A stretch of 64,000 bases of DNA from Allopseudospirillum japonicum (GTDB taxonomy: Bacteria; Pseudomonadota; Gammaproteobacteria; Pseudomonadales; Halomonadaceae), in contig NZ_FNYH01000001.1 of assembly GCF_900108915.1 (NCBI RefSeq), positions 372,001-436,000 of the forward strand, in the 5' to 3' direction. The stretch's first letter is position 1; the number at the start of each line of letters is the position of its first letter. The position numbers and the translations under genes were made by a program. Shown piece by piece: positions 52,974 to 63,297 of this stretch. The notes under the pieces were generated by a model. It was given only the letters and a program-made list of their open reading frames with translations. It was not told the origin of the DNA and did no database searches.

Positions 52974-54608
52974 CTAGGTGCGAAAACGGCTAATTTGCTC
53001 TTGCAAGCTCACCGCAAGTGCAGACAATTGCTCGCTACTTGCTGCTACTTGATCCGCTCCCATAGAAGTATCATCCACCACTTGTGTGATATTGGTAAGG
53101 TTACGGTTAATTTCTTCAGCCACACTACTTTGCTGCTCAGTTGCAGAAGCGACCATAGCACTCATGTCTCGAATACGATCAACGTGGTTCACGATACGTT
53201 TAATTTCTTCGCCTGCACGTTGTGCCGTCTTCACACTGTCATCTGCATGTTCACGGCTTAACTGCATTACCTCAACCGCCTGCTGTACGCTCGTACTTAA
53301 ACGCTCCGTCATGGTACGGATTTCTCCGGTAGATGCCTGAGTACGCTGTGCTAACTGGCGCACCTCATCGGCAACGACAGCAAAGCCTCGTCCGGATTCA
53401 CCAGCACGCGCGGCCTCAATTGCTGCGTTTAAAGCTAGTAAGTTTGTCTGCTCAGAAATCCCTTGAATGACCTCAAGCACACTAACAATTTGCTCTGTTT
53501 CACTTTCGAGCTGGCGCACGACATTCATCGCATCTTCTAATTCATTAGCTAAACCAAGAATTTTATGTACGGTTTCTTCTACTTCTTGATTGCCTTCATC
53601 TGCTTCCTGATCCACTGCACAAGTCGCTAAAGAAGCTTCCGAAGCACTTTGTGCCACCGCCTGAATCGTGCTTGCCATCTGGTTCATCGCCGTTGCTAAC
53701 TGCTCGGTTTCTTCGGTTTGCTGACGTAAACCTTGGCTTGTCTGCTCTGCGGTTGCAGCGAGTTGCTCTGCTGCAGAACGAACTTGTTGGCTTGAAGTTG
53801 CCAGTTGATGAATCAAGGATTGAAAATGCTCCAAAGTACGATTAATGCACACAGATACACGCCCTAATTCATCTTTAGAAGCCAAATCAACACGTTGACG
53901 TAAATCACCCTCCCCCACCGCTTGCATCACTGTAGTAATTTTTTCTAAAGGCTGCAAAATTGAGCGCGAGATCCACCAAGAAGTTGCTAATAATACCAAA
54001 GTGATCGCCCCAACAATCCCAGACATTTTGAGCATTTCTTGCTGTACATGATGCTTAATATCTTCAATGTATACCCCAGAACCAACAATCCATTTCCAAG
54101 GCTGAAAAACTTGTACAAAAGATTCTTTTTCTTCTGGTGTGGTTTGTCCTGCTCTTGGCCAAGCATAACGGACAAAGTAGTTATCTTTACCGCCACTGGC
54201 CAAACTAACAATTTCTTTAAACACATATTTGCCATTTGGATCTTTAAAATCCATTAGGCTACGACCTTTGATACTAGGATTGCCGCCATGTATTTGGGTT
54301 ACGGCTTGATAATCTATTGCCCAAACATATTCATTTTGGTCATAAATAATGTTCTCCAAGGCCAAGCGTGCTTGCTGTTGCGCTTCTTCTTGTGTGAGCT
54401 TTTGTGCTTGCTGCTGTTGATGAAAAAAGTCTAATATATCAGTTGCAGCATCCACCAAAGTCACCAACTGCAACTGGCGCCCTGCATACATTTCATCACG
54501 AATATCCACGATGCTTTTTAATGCCAAAGCGCATAAAGCACAAAGTGCCAACACAATCATTAAATTCATGCGCCACTTAACAGGTAAGTCTCCCAAACTT
54601 GCTGCCAT
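52974..54608 (-). CDS. Methyl-accepting chemotaxis protein with single Cache domain
   Basis: 544 residues. Seen: TM1 about 14-34, a periplasmic sCache_2-like sensor ([32 protein letters not shown]...[12 protein letters not shown]), TM2 about 199-219, a HAMP domain ([22 protein letters not shown]), and the cytoplasmic hairpin with [27 protein letters not shown]. Such sensors often bind small organic acids, but no ligand can be assigned. No C-terminal CheR-tether pentapeptide is visible (ends ISRFRT). AGGA lies eight bases before the ATG. Confidence 0.93.
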   Translation of the reverse strand: MAASLGDLPVKWRMNLMIVLALCALCALALKSIVDIRDEMYAGRQLQLVTLVDAATDILDFFHQQQQAQKLTQEEAQQQARLALENIIYDQNEYVWAIDYQAVTQIHGGNPSIKGRSLMDFKDPNGKYVFKEIVSLASGGKDNYFVRYAWPRAGQTTPEEKESFVQVFQPWKWIVGSGVYIEDIKHHVQQEMLKMSGIVGAITLVLLATSWWISRSILQPLEKITTVMQAVGEGDLRQRVDLASKDELGRVSVCINRTLEHFQSLIHQLATSSQQVRSAAEQLAATAEQTSQGLRQQTEETEQLATAMNQMASTIQAVAQSASEASLATCAVDQEADEGNQEVEETVHKILGLANELEDAMNVVRQLESETEQIVSVLEVIQGISEQTNLLALNAAIEAARAGESGRGFAVVADEVRQLAQRTQASTGEIRTMTERLSTSVQQAVEVMQLSREHADDSVKTAQRAGEEIKRIVNHVDRIRDMSAMVASATEQQSSVAEEINRNLTNITQVVDDTSMGADQVAASSEQLSALAVSLQEQISRFRT

Positions 54609-54832
54609 TGCCTTGTTCCTAATGCGGTTATTGTTTATTATACCAACAAAGTGTTACAATTTATCATTAAAGGTTACATAAGTACCTTAAATGGATAGTA
54701 TGCGCACCTCACTGGATTGATAGATAAATTCTCTTTGTCGTCAGCATGTCACTGCTTATTCGCAAGGCTTTCATAAACTCTCTGCATGCTGATGGCTTTA
54801 TCATATTATCCCTGATTTTATACAAGGGTGTG

Positions 54833-54862
54833 ATAGACTGAATGTGTACAAGCATAGACTGA
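54833..54862 (+). repeat. ATAGACTGA direct repeat with 21-base period
   Basis: Two exact nine-base copies two helical turns apart, each preceded within ten bases by ACAAG. The arrangement is that of a regulator binding on one face of the DNA; the regulator is unknown. Confidence 0.6.
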
Positions 54863-54895
54863 TTGTCACTAAGTATTACCCCACTTTTTCAATAA

Positions 54896-54936
54896 CGACC
54901 TGAGGTCGCCTAAAGTGTGTACGCATTCTAGGTCGT
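54896..54936 (+). repeat. CGACCTGAGGTCG palindrome and distal AGGTCGT
   Basis: ACGACCT can pair with the adjacent AGGTCG (one-base centre) or with the AGGTCGT 22 bases further on. It could be a protein operator or alternative RNA hairpins in a leader. Confidence 0.5.
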
Positions 54937-55106
54937 GTTAGGGTAAAGCATGCAAAAATTGTACACTAATCGAAAAACTTATACTCTAACTCATCCTTTA
55001 GACTTTGAGTGCAGAGTGTAGCAACTTGTGTTCTAAGGCAAGATCGCATTCGTTCGCACCCTGCAAATCTTACTTTAGCGACACGGAATTTTTATGAGGT
55101 GACACC

Positions 55107-55463
55107 ATGGATTCAACAAAACAGGAGTTCGAACGCCGCGCGGGTATTTGTTGGTTTAAAGAGTCCCAATGGCAGCGTTTATTGGAAATTGCAGAAGATA
55201 AGGCACGTTTAGAAGATACTTATCAGCAGTGGAAGCAAACTACGGAAGAAATGATTGAAGTTTTTGCCACACGCGGCATTTTAATCGAGAAAGTCCCCGT
55301 AGATGTTGAAGACCTACTTTCTTGGTGTAACGAGCACAACAAGCCAGTCAATGGATCAAGTCGTGCTGAATATGTCACCCAACAAATGATGCAAGAAAGA
55401 CGCCAAGCTCGTCTAGCTGCCGCTCAATCGATGCGCTTGCCGGCCTCTGCTGCTTTACATTAA
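55107..55463 (+). CDS. Conserved-looking 118-residue protein of unknown function
   Basis: Seen: an N-terminal CWFKESQWQRLLEIAEDK, predicted mostly helical, with two cysteines (15 and about 73) and a basic C-terminal helix (MMQERRQARLAAAQSMRL). No signal peptide or membrane segment. AGGTG lies five bases before the ATG, and codon use is like the neighbours, so it is a real gene. It is alone between the chemoreceptor and purA, with its own upstream region. I do not recognise the family. Confidence 0.75.
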   Translation: MDSTKQEFERRAGICWFKESQWQRLLEIAEDKARLEDTYQQWKQTTEEMIEVFATRGILIEKVPVDVEDLLSWCNEHNKPVNGSSRAEYVTQQMMQERRQARLAAAQSMRLPASAALH

Positions 55464-55476
55464 AAAGCACATATAT

Positions 55477-55505
55477 AAAAAAAGCCCCTTCAAGAACAGG
55501 GGCTT
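55477..55505. terminator. Terminator between the 118-residue gene and purA
   Basis: Arms AAGCCCCT / AGGGGCTT with an eight-base loop. On the minus strand seven T follow, making it the purA terminator; on the plus strand the T tract is short. Confidence 0.85.
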
Positions 55506-55529
55506 CTACACATTAATCGCTTGCTTGCA

Positions 55530-56849
<1,320 letters not shown>

Positions 56850-56894
56850 TTAGATAAACCCCACAGGTTTATCTGCTCAAAAATGCTCTGTTGA

Positions 56895-58103
56895 TTACAA
56901 AGGGCTAATGACCCACTCACCTTGCGCATTTTGTACCCATTGACGGTCACAAGCAGGATGCGCCTTAGTACCTTCTCCAGCCAAATCAACCCAAACACGC
57001 TCCCCTTGCGCACGCAGTGCACGGATTTTATGCATGAGTTGTGCATCTGTATAGGCTTGCACTGGTGCTAAAACCCCAAGATGTTTGCGCTGATGTGTTT
57101 GTGGATGTTGCAATTCTTGCAAGGCAACTAACAATTTTAAATCAACACTAAAGCCCGTTGCTGGACGCGCACGTCCGAAGACCTTGCCTGTCTCATCATA
57201 ACGCCCGCCTTTCGCAATCGCTTGTCCCCATTGAGGCACATAAGCAGCAAACATAATGCCTGTATGATAGTTAAAACCGCGCAACTCGGCTAAATCAAAG
57301 TATAAAGTCACTTGCGGATAGCTTGCTTGAATCCAGTGCGCAATTTGCTCTAGTTGAACCAAAGCCGCCTGTACACTTTCAGGCGCCCCTTGCAAATCGC
57401 GTTTTGCTTGTTCAAGCACACGCATATCGCCATGCAGATGCGCTAAAGCTGTCAAATGAGCACGTACTTGTGCACACTCTACATAGGCTTGCAACAAGGT
57501 GTCTAAATCAGCAAAACGTTTGTCTTGTAAGGCCGCAAAAATCGCTTCCGCTTCTTGTTCATCGATTTGCGCTTGATTGATTAAGGTACGATAAATATTG
57601 ACATGCCCTAGATCCAAATGAATTTGATCGAGCTCAGCCGCTTCTAAAGTCGCCAACATCAAGCTTAAAATTTCTAAATCACTTGGTAAACCTGCATGTC
57701 CAAATAGCTCAGCACCCAGTTGGATCGGGCTGCGCGAGCTTAGCGGGTTATCCGCTCGTGTACGCAAAACAGGATGGCAGTAACATAAACGTGCAATACC
57801 TTCGCCTTCACAAGATAACGAATGCGCATCTATACGCGCGACCTGAGGCGTCACATCAGCACTCACCCCCATCAAGCGGCCACTGCTTTGATCTGTGACT
57901 TTAAAAGTTTGCAAATCTAAATCCTTACCAACACCTGTCAACAAAGACTCTAAGTACTCAGCAGAAGGTGGGATGACAAGGTCGTAACCCCAAGCAGCTA
58001 ACAAATCAAGTAACTTACGGCGCAAAGCTTCCAGCGTATACGCGCGCGGTGGTAAGAGCTCTTCCATTCCATCAGGGAGTAACCAGCGGTCAGCAATCGT
58101 CAT
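56895..58103 (-). CDS. hisZ: ATP phosphoribosyltransferase regulatory subunit
   Basis: 402 residues; a HisRS-like paralogue without tRNA ligation. Seen: WLLPDGMEELLPPRAYTLEALRRKLLDLL at the N-terminus, DVTPQVARIDAHSL, LRTRADNPLSSRSPIQLGAE and GRYDETGKVFGRARPATGFSVDL. HisZ pairs with the short HisG, so this organism should have a short-form HisG elsewhere. AGGA lies before the ATG. Confidence 0.94.
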   Translation of the reverse strand: MTIADRWLLPDGMEELLPPRAYTLEALRRKLLDLLAAWGYDLVIPPSAEYLESLLTGVGKDLDLQTFKVTDQSSGRLMGVSADVTPQVARIDAHSLSCEGEGIARLCYCHPVLRTRADNPLSSRSPIQLGAELFGHAGLPSDLEILSLMLATLEAAELDQIHLDLGHVNIYRTLINQAQIDEQEAEAIFAALQDKRFADLDTLLQAYVECAQVRAHLTALAHLHGDMRVLEQAKRDLQGAPESVQAALVQLEQIAHWIQASYPQVTLYFDLAELRGFNYHTGIMFAAYVPQWGQAIAKGGRYDETGKVFGRARPATGFSVDLKLLVALQELQHPQTHQRKHLGVLAPVQAYTDAQLMHKIRALRAQGERVWVDLAGEGTKAHPACDRQWVQNAQGEWVISPL

Positions 58104-58214
58104 GGTAAGTCCTGTTTCTTTACATATTCAAATAGCATCCAAGGCAGCTTTGGCCTTCCCAAATATCACCTTAACACAGGATTGTGACGTCCCTAGCCTT
58201 GCAGATAGCGGCAT

Positions 58215-58239
58215 AAAAAAACCGGGCCATTAACCCGGT
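58215..58239 (-). terminator. hflKC terminator
   Basis: Minus strand arms ACCGGG / CCCGGT with a seven-base loop, then six or seven T. It ends the hflX-hflK-hflC transcript before hisZ-purA. Confidence 0.88.
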
Positions 58240-58301
58240 CTTCTGTGTGCTTTCGCTATAGTTTATCACGATCTGCGCACATGTGTAGGGACTTACAGGA
58301 T

Positions 58302-59183
58302 TTATTCCACCCTAGTTCCTTGTGCTTCTTTCAGATACTTAAAGAAGTCCGAATCAGGTTCTAGCACCAAGACATCGCCCTTGTTGTTAAAGGACTCTCG
58401 ATAAGCTTGTAAGCTACGATGAAAACGGAAAAACTCAGGATCACGTTGGAAAGCTTGCGCATAAACTGCCGCTGCTTGGGCGTCCCCTTGACCTTTGATT
58501 TGTTCAGCTTCTTCATAGGCTTGTGCTAACAAGACTTGACGTTCACGGTCAGCTGCTGCACGGATTTTTTCTGATTCTTCCTTACCTTGTGCACGATATT
58601 CGCGTGCTTCACGTTGGCGCTCAGATTTCATCCGTTCATAGACAGCACTAGAGACTTCTGTAGGTAAATCGATACGCTTCACCCGAATATCTAACAAGGT
58701 AATCCCTAGTTCAGATTGTGTCACCTTGCTCAATTCGGTAATCGCTTTGGTCATCAATTCATCACGTTTTTCACTGATGATTTCACTTAAATCACGACGA
58801 CCAAACTCATTACGCAAGCTCTCATCAACCCGTGGAGCAATTAAGCGTGCTGCGGTCAACTCGTCACCTGAAGTAGCCTCATAGTAACGAGTTACGTCAA
58901 CGATTTTCCACTTAACAAAAGAATCTACGATAACCGCTTTTTTCTCTTTTGTTAGGTAGCGCTGCGGACGTGAATCTAACGTCAGGACTCGAGTATCAAA
59001 CTTACGAATGGTTTGATATACGGGCACACGATAGTGCAACCCAGGTTCGATATTGGATTCAACGATTTGCCCAAACTGTAGCTTAATCGCGCGCTCAGTG
59101 GCATTGACAATATATAAACTGCTACTACCAATCCAAGCCACCAAGGCAATCAGGGTTAAACCCACAATAGATCGACTATTCAT
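58302..59183 (-). CDS. hflC: HflC, FtsH modulator
   Basis: 293 residues. Seen: an N-terminal membrane anchor (about 6-26), then an SPFH/band-7 domain with VNATERAIKLQFGQIV and a long helix rich in Ala/Glu/Arg (about 185-235). It forms the HflKC cage around FtsH in the inner membrane and restrains proteolysis. Three bases after hflK. Confidence 0.96.
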   Translation of the reverse strand: MNSRSIVGLTLIALVAWIGSSSLYIVNATERAIKLQFGQIVESNIEPGLHYRVPVYQTIRKFDTRVLTLDSRPQRYLTKEKKAVIVDSFVKWKIVDVTRYYEATSGDELTAARLIAPRVDESLRNEFGRRDLSEIISEKRDELMTKAITELSKVTQSELGITLLDIRVKRIDLPTEVSSAVYERMKSERQREAREYRAQGKEESEKIRAAADRERQVLLAQAYEEAEQIKGQGDAQAAAVYAQAFQRDPEFFRFHRSLQAYRESFNNKGDVLVLEPDSDFFKYLKEAQGTRVE

Positions 59184-59186
59184 AAA

Positions 59187-60377
59187 TTAACGCCCCTCCC
59201 GACGGATGCCATCGTCTTGGCGTATACGCAAGCGCTGAATCACACGCTCGGCCAGTTCATCCATTTCTACATCGCTTAAAGTGGATGCATTTATAGTGCT
59301 CATAGGTGCATTCACACCTGAACGTTGCCTAGCGTCTACACCTGTATTTTGCATTAACTTATCTAGAGGCAAATACAGCATATTATTGCCGCCTTCAACA
59401 TCCACCATCACCTTACTAGTATTGCCTAAAACCTCTTGAATACTCTGCAGATACAAACGTTCACGAGTGACTTCAGGAGCTTTCTGGTACTCATCAAGCA
59501 AAGCACTAAAGCGATGTGCCTCACCATTAGCACTGGCGATTACAGATTGACGATACCCTTCAGCTTCTTCCAGTACCCTTTGAGCTTGACCTTTAGCTTC
59601 CGGCAAGATGCTGTTTTGATAAGCAGAGGCTTGGTTAATGGAACGCTGTTTGTCTTCTCGTGCTTTGATAACATCATCAAAAGCAGCTTGGACTTCATCA
59701 GGTGCCGCTGTACTTTCTACGTTGACCGCTCTTAACTCAAGACCGACACCGTAATTATCTAAATAGCTTTGCAAACGGCTGCTAACATTTTGCGCGAGCA
59801 TTTCCCGTCCTTCAGTCAAAATAGCATTCATGTTGGAGCTACCGACTTCATGACGCAACGCGGAATCTGTCGCATTTTCCAGACTTTGTTCAGGAGAACG
59901 CACGTTTAATAGATAATCTTTGGGATTTTGTACCTGATATTGGACAGACAAGCTGACTTGTACGATGTTTTCATCCAGCGTCAACATCGTTGCTTTTTGG
60001 CTGATAGAGCGAATTTGCGTGACATTGACTTTAGTCACAGTATCAATCAGCGGCGGATTCCAGTGTAAGCCCGGCCCGACAGTTTCATGATAACGTCCTA
60101 AACGCAGTACCACACCACGCTCAGTTTGATCAACCAAATACACACCACCGGCAATCCACAAGCCGGCCAGCACGACCAAGACAACCAACAGCAAGCCATG
60201 CCCGCCACCTTGGCCTTGAGGCGCACCACGGCGTCCTAGCATACGGTTGAGCTTGTCTTGAAATTTCTTTAGGGCTTCATCCAGATCCGGTGGCCCCTGA
60301 TCGTTACGTCCGCCACGACCACCGCCACTCCAAGGATCGTGGTTGTTGCCATTACCGCCTGGCTCATTCCACGCCAT
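59187..60377 (-). CDS. hflK: HflK, FtsH modulator
   Basis: 396 residues. Seen: a Gly/Asn-rich cytoplasmic N-terminus (1-60, WNEPGGNGNNHDPWSGGG), a membrane helix about 65-85, a band-7 domain with VDQTERGVVLRLGRY, and a long C-terminal helix. The tail (about 340-396) carries extra charged residues. Partner of HflC. Confidence 0.96.
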   Translation of the reverse strand: MAWNEPGGNGNNHDPWSGGGRGGRNDQGPPDLDEALKKFQDKLNRMLGRRGAPQGQGGGHGLLLVVLVVLAGLWIAGGVYLVDQTERGVVLRLGRYHETVGPGLHWNPPLIDTVTKVNVTQIRSISQKATMLTLDENIVQVSLSVQYQVQNPKDYLLNVRSPEQSLENATDSALRHEVGSSNMNAILTEGREMLAQNVSSRLQSYLDNYGVGLELRAVNVESTAAPDEVQAAFDDVIKAREDKQRSINQASAYQNSILPEAKGQAQRVLEEAEGYRQSVIASANGEAHRFSALLDEYQKAPEVTRERLYLQSIQEVLGNTSKVMVDVEGGNNMLYLPLDKLMQNTGVDARQRSGVNAPMSTINASTLSDVEMDELAERVIQRLRIRQDDGIRREGR

Positions 60378-60485
60378 ATATCGCTTACCTCAATGTTATA
60401 GGTGTGAGTTAAGGAAGAGTTACCTTTTTAGGAATACGAATGTTAGGCTTTTATCCGTCAAGATAAGTTCTATCAAGCTTGCGTA

Positions 60486-61787
60486 TTAAAACTGAGTTTC
60501 TGGCATTTGAATATACTGACTTGCTGATTCACCTAGGCGACTGAGCATTTGCAAAAAATCACGCCGTGGGAGACGGATCTCTAAAGCAAGATTACCTTGT
60601 TCATCATAGTCTTCTGCCAGTACAGCATCTTGTTGATACAAAAGCGCCCTTAACTTGCCTTGCTGTGGGCTCAGATGCAAGGTTTCATGCAAGATATCCA
60701 AAGCCAAACGTTCGCTAATTGCCTGTAGAACCAAGGCAAGCCCTTCACCCGTACGCGCAGAAGCCCAAACGCTGATAGCCTCCCCTTGCGCATTACGCTC
60801 GATACGTGCTTGCGCGCCCATTAAATCAATCTTATTAAAAATCATCAGGCTCGGGCGTTCATGCGCGCCAATTTCTGCAAGCACCTGTTCAACTTGAAAA
60901 ATATTATCTTCACGCTCACAAGCACTGGCATCGACAACGTGCAATAACAAGCTCGCTTCACTTGCTTCTTGCAAAGTTGCCTGAAAAGCTTCCACTAGTT
61001 TATGCGGCAGATGACGGATAAAACCAACCGTATCTGCCAATACCACAGGGCCTACATCTTCAACCTGAATCCGTCGCAACGTTGGATCTAAAGTCGCAAA
61101 TAGCTGATCTGCTGCATACACATCAGCTTGAGTTAACTGATTGAATAAAGTAGATTTTCCTGCGTTAGTGTAACCTACAAGGGAAACGGCAGGAATTTCT
61201 GCACGCGCGCGCGCGCGCCGGTTTTGTTGACGCTGCAAACGGACTTTTTGCAAACGTTTATGAATGCTTTTGATACGCGCACGTAATAAACGTCTATCCG
61301 TTTCTAGCTGGGTTTCCCCCGGACCACGCAAACCAATACCGCCTTTTTGACGCTCTAAGTGCGTCCAGCCCCGCACCAAACGGGTACTCATATATTCTAA
61401 CTGGGCGAGTTCAACTTGTAACTTACCTTCGTGAGTTCGTGCACGCTGCGCAAAAATATCCAAGATCAAACCGGTACGATCAAGCACCCGACATTTCAGT
61501 TCTCTTTCTAAATTACGCTCTTGTGAAGGCGATAAAGTATGATTGAACAAGACTAATTCTGCCTCGTGTTCTACCACAGCTGCGCGGATTTCCTCCACTT
61601 TACCTTGCCCAACAAATGTCCGTGGACTCGGTTGGTGCCTTGACCCTTGAACCAAAAGAACAGGGTCGCCTCCAGAGGAACGTACGAGTTCCAAAAATTC
61701 ACTTGGATCTTCACGTTCATCTTCATCATGTAAATCAAGATGGACTAATACGGCACGTTCGCCGCCAGCATGACGTTCAAAGAACAA
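60486..61787 (-). CDS. hflX: Ribosome-splitting GTPase HflX
   Basis: 433 residues. Seen: HNHTLSPSQERNLE-like N-terminal domain text (FNHTLSPSQERNLERELK), GLRGPGETQLETDRR near 155, an Arg/Ala-rich helix, then G domain motifs GYTNAGKST near 207, DTVGF and FNKIDLM. It rescues stalled or heat-damaged ribosomes. A TTG start at 61787 is chosen because AAAAAGGAG lies nine bases upstream and the N-terminus MFFERHAGGERA equals that of Pseudomonas HflX. Confidence 0.95.
   Translation of the reverse strand: MFFERHAGGERAVLVHLDLHDEDEREDPSEFLELVRSSGGDPVLLVQGSRHQPSPRTFVGQGKVEEIRAAVVEHEAELVLFNHTLSPSQERNLERELKCRVLDRTGLILDIFAQRARTHEGKLQVELAQLEYMSTRLVRGWTHLERQKGGIGLRGPGETQLETDRRLLRARIKSIHKRLQKVRLQRQQNRRARARAEIPAVSLVGYTNAGKSTLFNQLTQADVYAADQLFATLDPTLRRIQVEDVGPVVLADTVGFIRHLPHKLVEAFQATLQEASEASLLLHVVDASACEREDNIFQVEQVLAEIGAHERPSLMIFNKIDLMGAQARIERNAQGEAISVWASARTGEGLALVLQAISERLALDILHETLHLSPQQGKLRALLYQQDAVLAEDYDEQGNLALEIRLPRRDFLQMLSRLGESASQYIQMPETQF
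61201..61218. repeat. Alternating GC run inside hflX
   Basis: GCACGCGCGCGCGCGCGC, strictly alternating purine-pyrimidine, encoding Arg-Ala repeats (RARARA) just before the G domain. Such tracts can adopt Z-DNA and are prone to slippage; in this essential-type gene a two-base slip would break the frame. Confidence 0.9.
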
Positions 61788-61836
61788 GCCTGGTCTCTCC
61801 TTTTTAGCGCTGTATACGCTTTATTGCTAGACGCAC

Positions 61837-61863
61837 AAAAAACCTAGGCAAAACTTGCCTAGG
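61837..61863 (-). terminator. hfq terminator
   Basis: Minus strand arms CCTAGGCAA / TTGCCTAGG with a three-base loop followed by six T. It lies between hfq and hflX, so hflX depends on read-through or its own promoter. Confidence 0.9.
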
Positions 61864-61879
61864 CTCTCACTAAGATCAA

Positions 61880-62125
61880 TTATTCTTCAGCATCTTGTGT
61901 GCCTTCCGGTGCAGGAAGACGCACATTACGTGAAGGCACGACAGTAGAAATCGCGTGCTTGTACACCATTTGGCTCACTGTATTACGCAATAAAATCACA
62001 AATTGGTCGAATGATTCGATTTGACCTTGCAACTTAATTCCATTCACAAGAAAGATGGAAACTGGAATGCGCTCCTTACGTAAAATATTGAGGTAAGGGT
62101 CTTGTAATGATTGCCCTTTTGACAT
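61880..62125 (-). CDS. hfq: RNA chaperone Hfq
   Basis: 81 residues. Seen: [21 protein letters not shown], the Sm1 motif with [13 protein letters not shown], and Sm2 [12 protein letters not shown]. The C-terminal tail is short (about 15 residues), as in Pseudomonas. Hexamer that pairs small RNAs with mRNAs. AAAGGAG lies before the ATG. Confidence 0.98.
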   Translation of the reverse strand: MSKGQSLQDPYLNILRKERIPVSIFLVNGIKLQGQIESFDQFVILLRNTVSQMVYKHAISTVVPSRNVRLPAPEGTQDAEE

Positions 62126-62305
62126 TACCGCTCTCCTTTAAGTGGAAAGTTCTCATTTGTTGTTAAGTGATTCAAGCTTTAGTCATGCAAAACTTGAATA
62201 AGTGCTGGCTGACATTCAATAAAATAACATCAGAACGCAAGCTGATTGCGCAGGCGCGAAAAGCGCACTTAGGCATTATACCTACCTAGTGCCAACTTTG
62301 CCTGT

Positions 62306-63250
62306 TTAATTAATCTCACGTAAACAAGCTTGTACATGCTGTAAAAATGCGCTTTTTTGCTGCACTTGCTCAGGATGAAAAATCTGTAAATCTGGCCAAG
62401 AACGCAACCAAGTGAGCTGACGTTTCGCCAATTGCCGTGTCGCCACAATGCCTTTTTCCTGCAAGCTTGCATAATCAAAAGCACCATCCAAATATTGCCA
62501 TACTTGGCGATAACCCACAGCACGCATCGATGGCAAACCTAAATGCAAATCAGCGCGTGCTTTTAAACCTTCAACTTCTTCTAGCAAACCCTGCTGTAAC
62601 ATTAACCGAAAACGCTGGGCAATACGCTCATGTAAATGCGCACGCTCCTGCGGTATTAAGGCGATACTATGCAATTCAAATGTCAGTTCCGGTGTTTTTT
62701 GCTCTGCCCACAAGGCGCTCAGTGCACGTCCAGTAATCAGAAAAACCTCTAACGCTCTTTGCAGGCGTTGTGGATCATTAGGATGGATTCTTTGTGCTGA
62801 CACAGGATCAACTTGTGCCAAACGCGCATGTAAAGCTGGCCAACCTTGTGCAGCAGCTTGTGCTTCTAGCTCGGCGCGGATCTCAGCATTTGCACTAGGC
62901 AGATTATCACCACCTTCTAATAAACGCTTAAAATACAGCATGGTCCCGCCCACAAGCACAGGGACACGCCCTTGGGCATGGCTATTTGCAATCGCAACCA
63001 AGGCATCTTCACGAAATTCCGCAGCCGAGTAAGCTTGTGCTGGGTCACGAATATCAATGAGCTGATGCGGTGCCTTTGCCAAAGTGGCTGCATCCGGTTT
63101 CGCTGTACCTATATCCATACCAGAATATACAAGTGCAGAATCTACACTAATCAAGTCACAGGCAAACTCTTGATGCAATTGAATGGCCCAATCTGTTTTT
63201 CCTGCTGCCGTTGGCCCCATTAATGCAATCACAGGTAGCCTTGGTTTCAT
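62306..63250 (-). CDS. miaA: tRNA dimethylallyltransferase
   Basis: 314 residues. Seen: the P-loop [11 protein letters not shown] near 12, [17 protein letters not shown] near 37, [14 protein letters not shown] near 100, and the [12 protein letters not shown] segment near 280. It adds dimethylallyl to A37 of tRNAs reading UNN codons. The mutL-miaA-hfq order is conserved in gammaproteobacteria. Confidence 0.97.
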   Translation of the reverse strand: MKPRLPVIALMGPTAAGKTDWAIQLHQEFACDLISVDSALVYSGMDIGTAKPDAATLAKAPHQLIDIRDPAQAYSAAEFREDALVAIANSHAQGRVPVLVGGTMLYFKRLLEGGDNLPSANAEIRAELEAQAAAQGWPALHARLAQVDPVSAQRIHPNDPQRLQRALEVFLITGRALSALWAEQKTPELTFELHSIALIPQERAHLHERIAQRFRLMLQQGLLEEVEGLKARADLHLGLPSMRAVGYRQVWQYLDGAFDYASLQEKGIVATRQLAKRQLTWLRSWPDLQIFHPEQVQQKSAFLQHVQACLREIN

Positions 63251-63297
63251 ACATTGATTCCTACATCTTAAAAGTCATTGAGACCGCTCGCGTTTGT

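Larger units (their letters stand above)
54609..55106. promoter_or_regulatory. 498-base intergenic region with multiple repeats
   Basis: Non-coding between divergent genes. It contains TATAAT-like text near the chemoreceptor gene, the 9-bp direct repeat ATAGACTGA at 54833-54841 and 54854-54862 (21-base period), the palindrome CGACCTGAGGTCG at 54896-54908 with a further AGGTCGT at 54930-54936, and the distant inverted pair TCAGCATG / CATGCTGA near 54747 and 54785. A possible promoter toward the 118-residue gene is TTGTAC ... TATACT near 54959-54985 (15-base spacer). No RNA family recognised. Confidence 0.45.

Noticed and set aside
55009..55212. Small 67-residue ORF before and overlapping the 118-residue gene
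   Set aside because: No ribosome-binding site and it overlaps the better-supported gene in a different frame.
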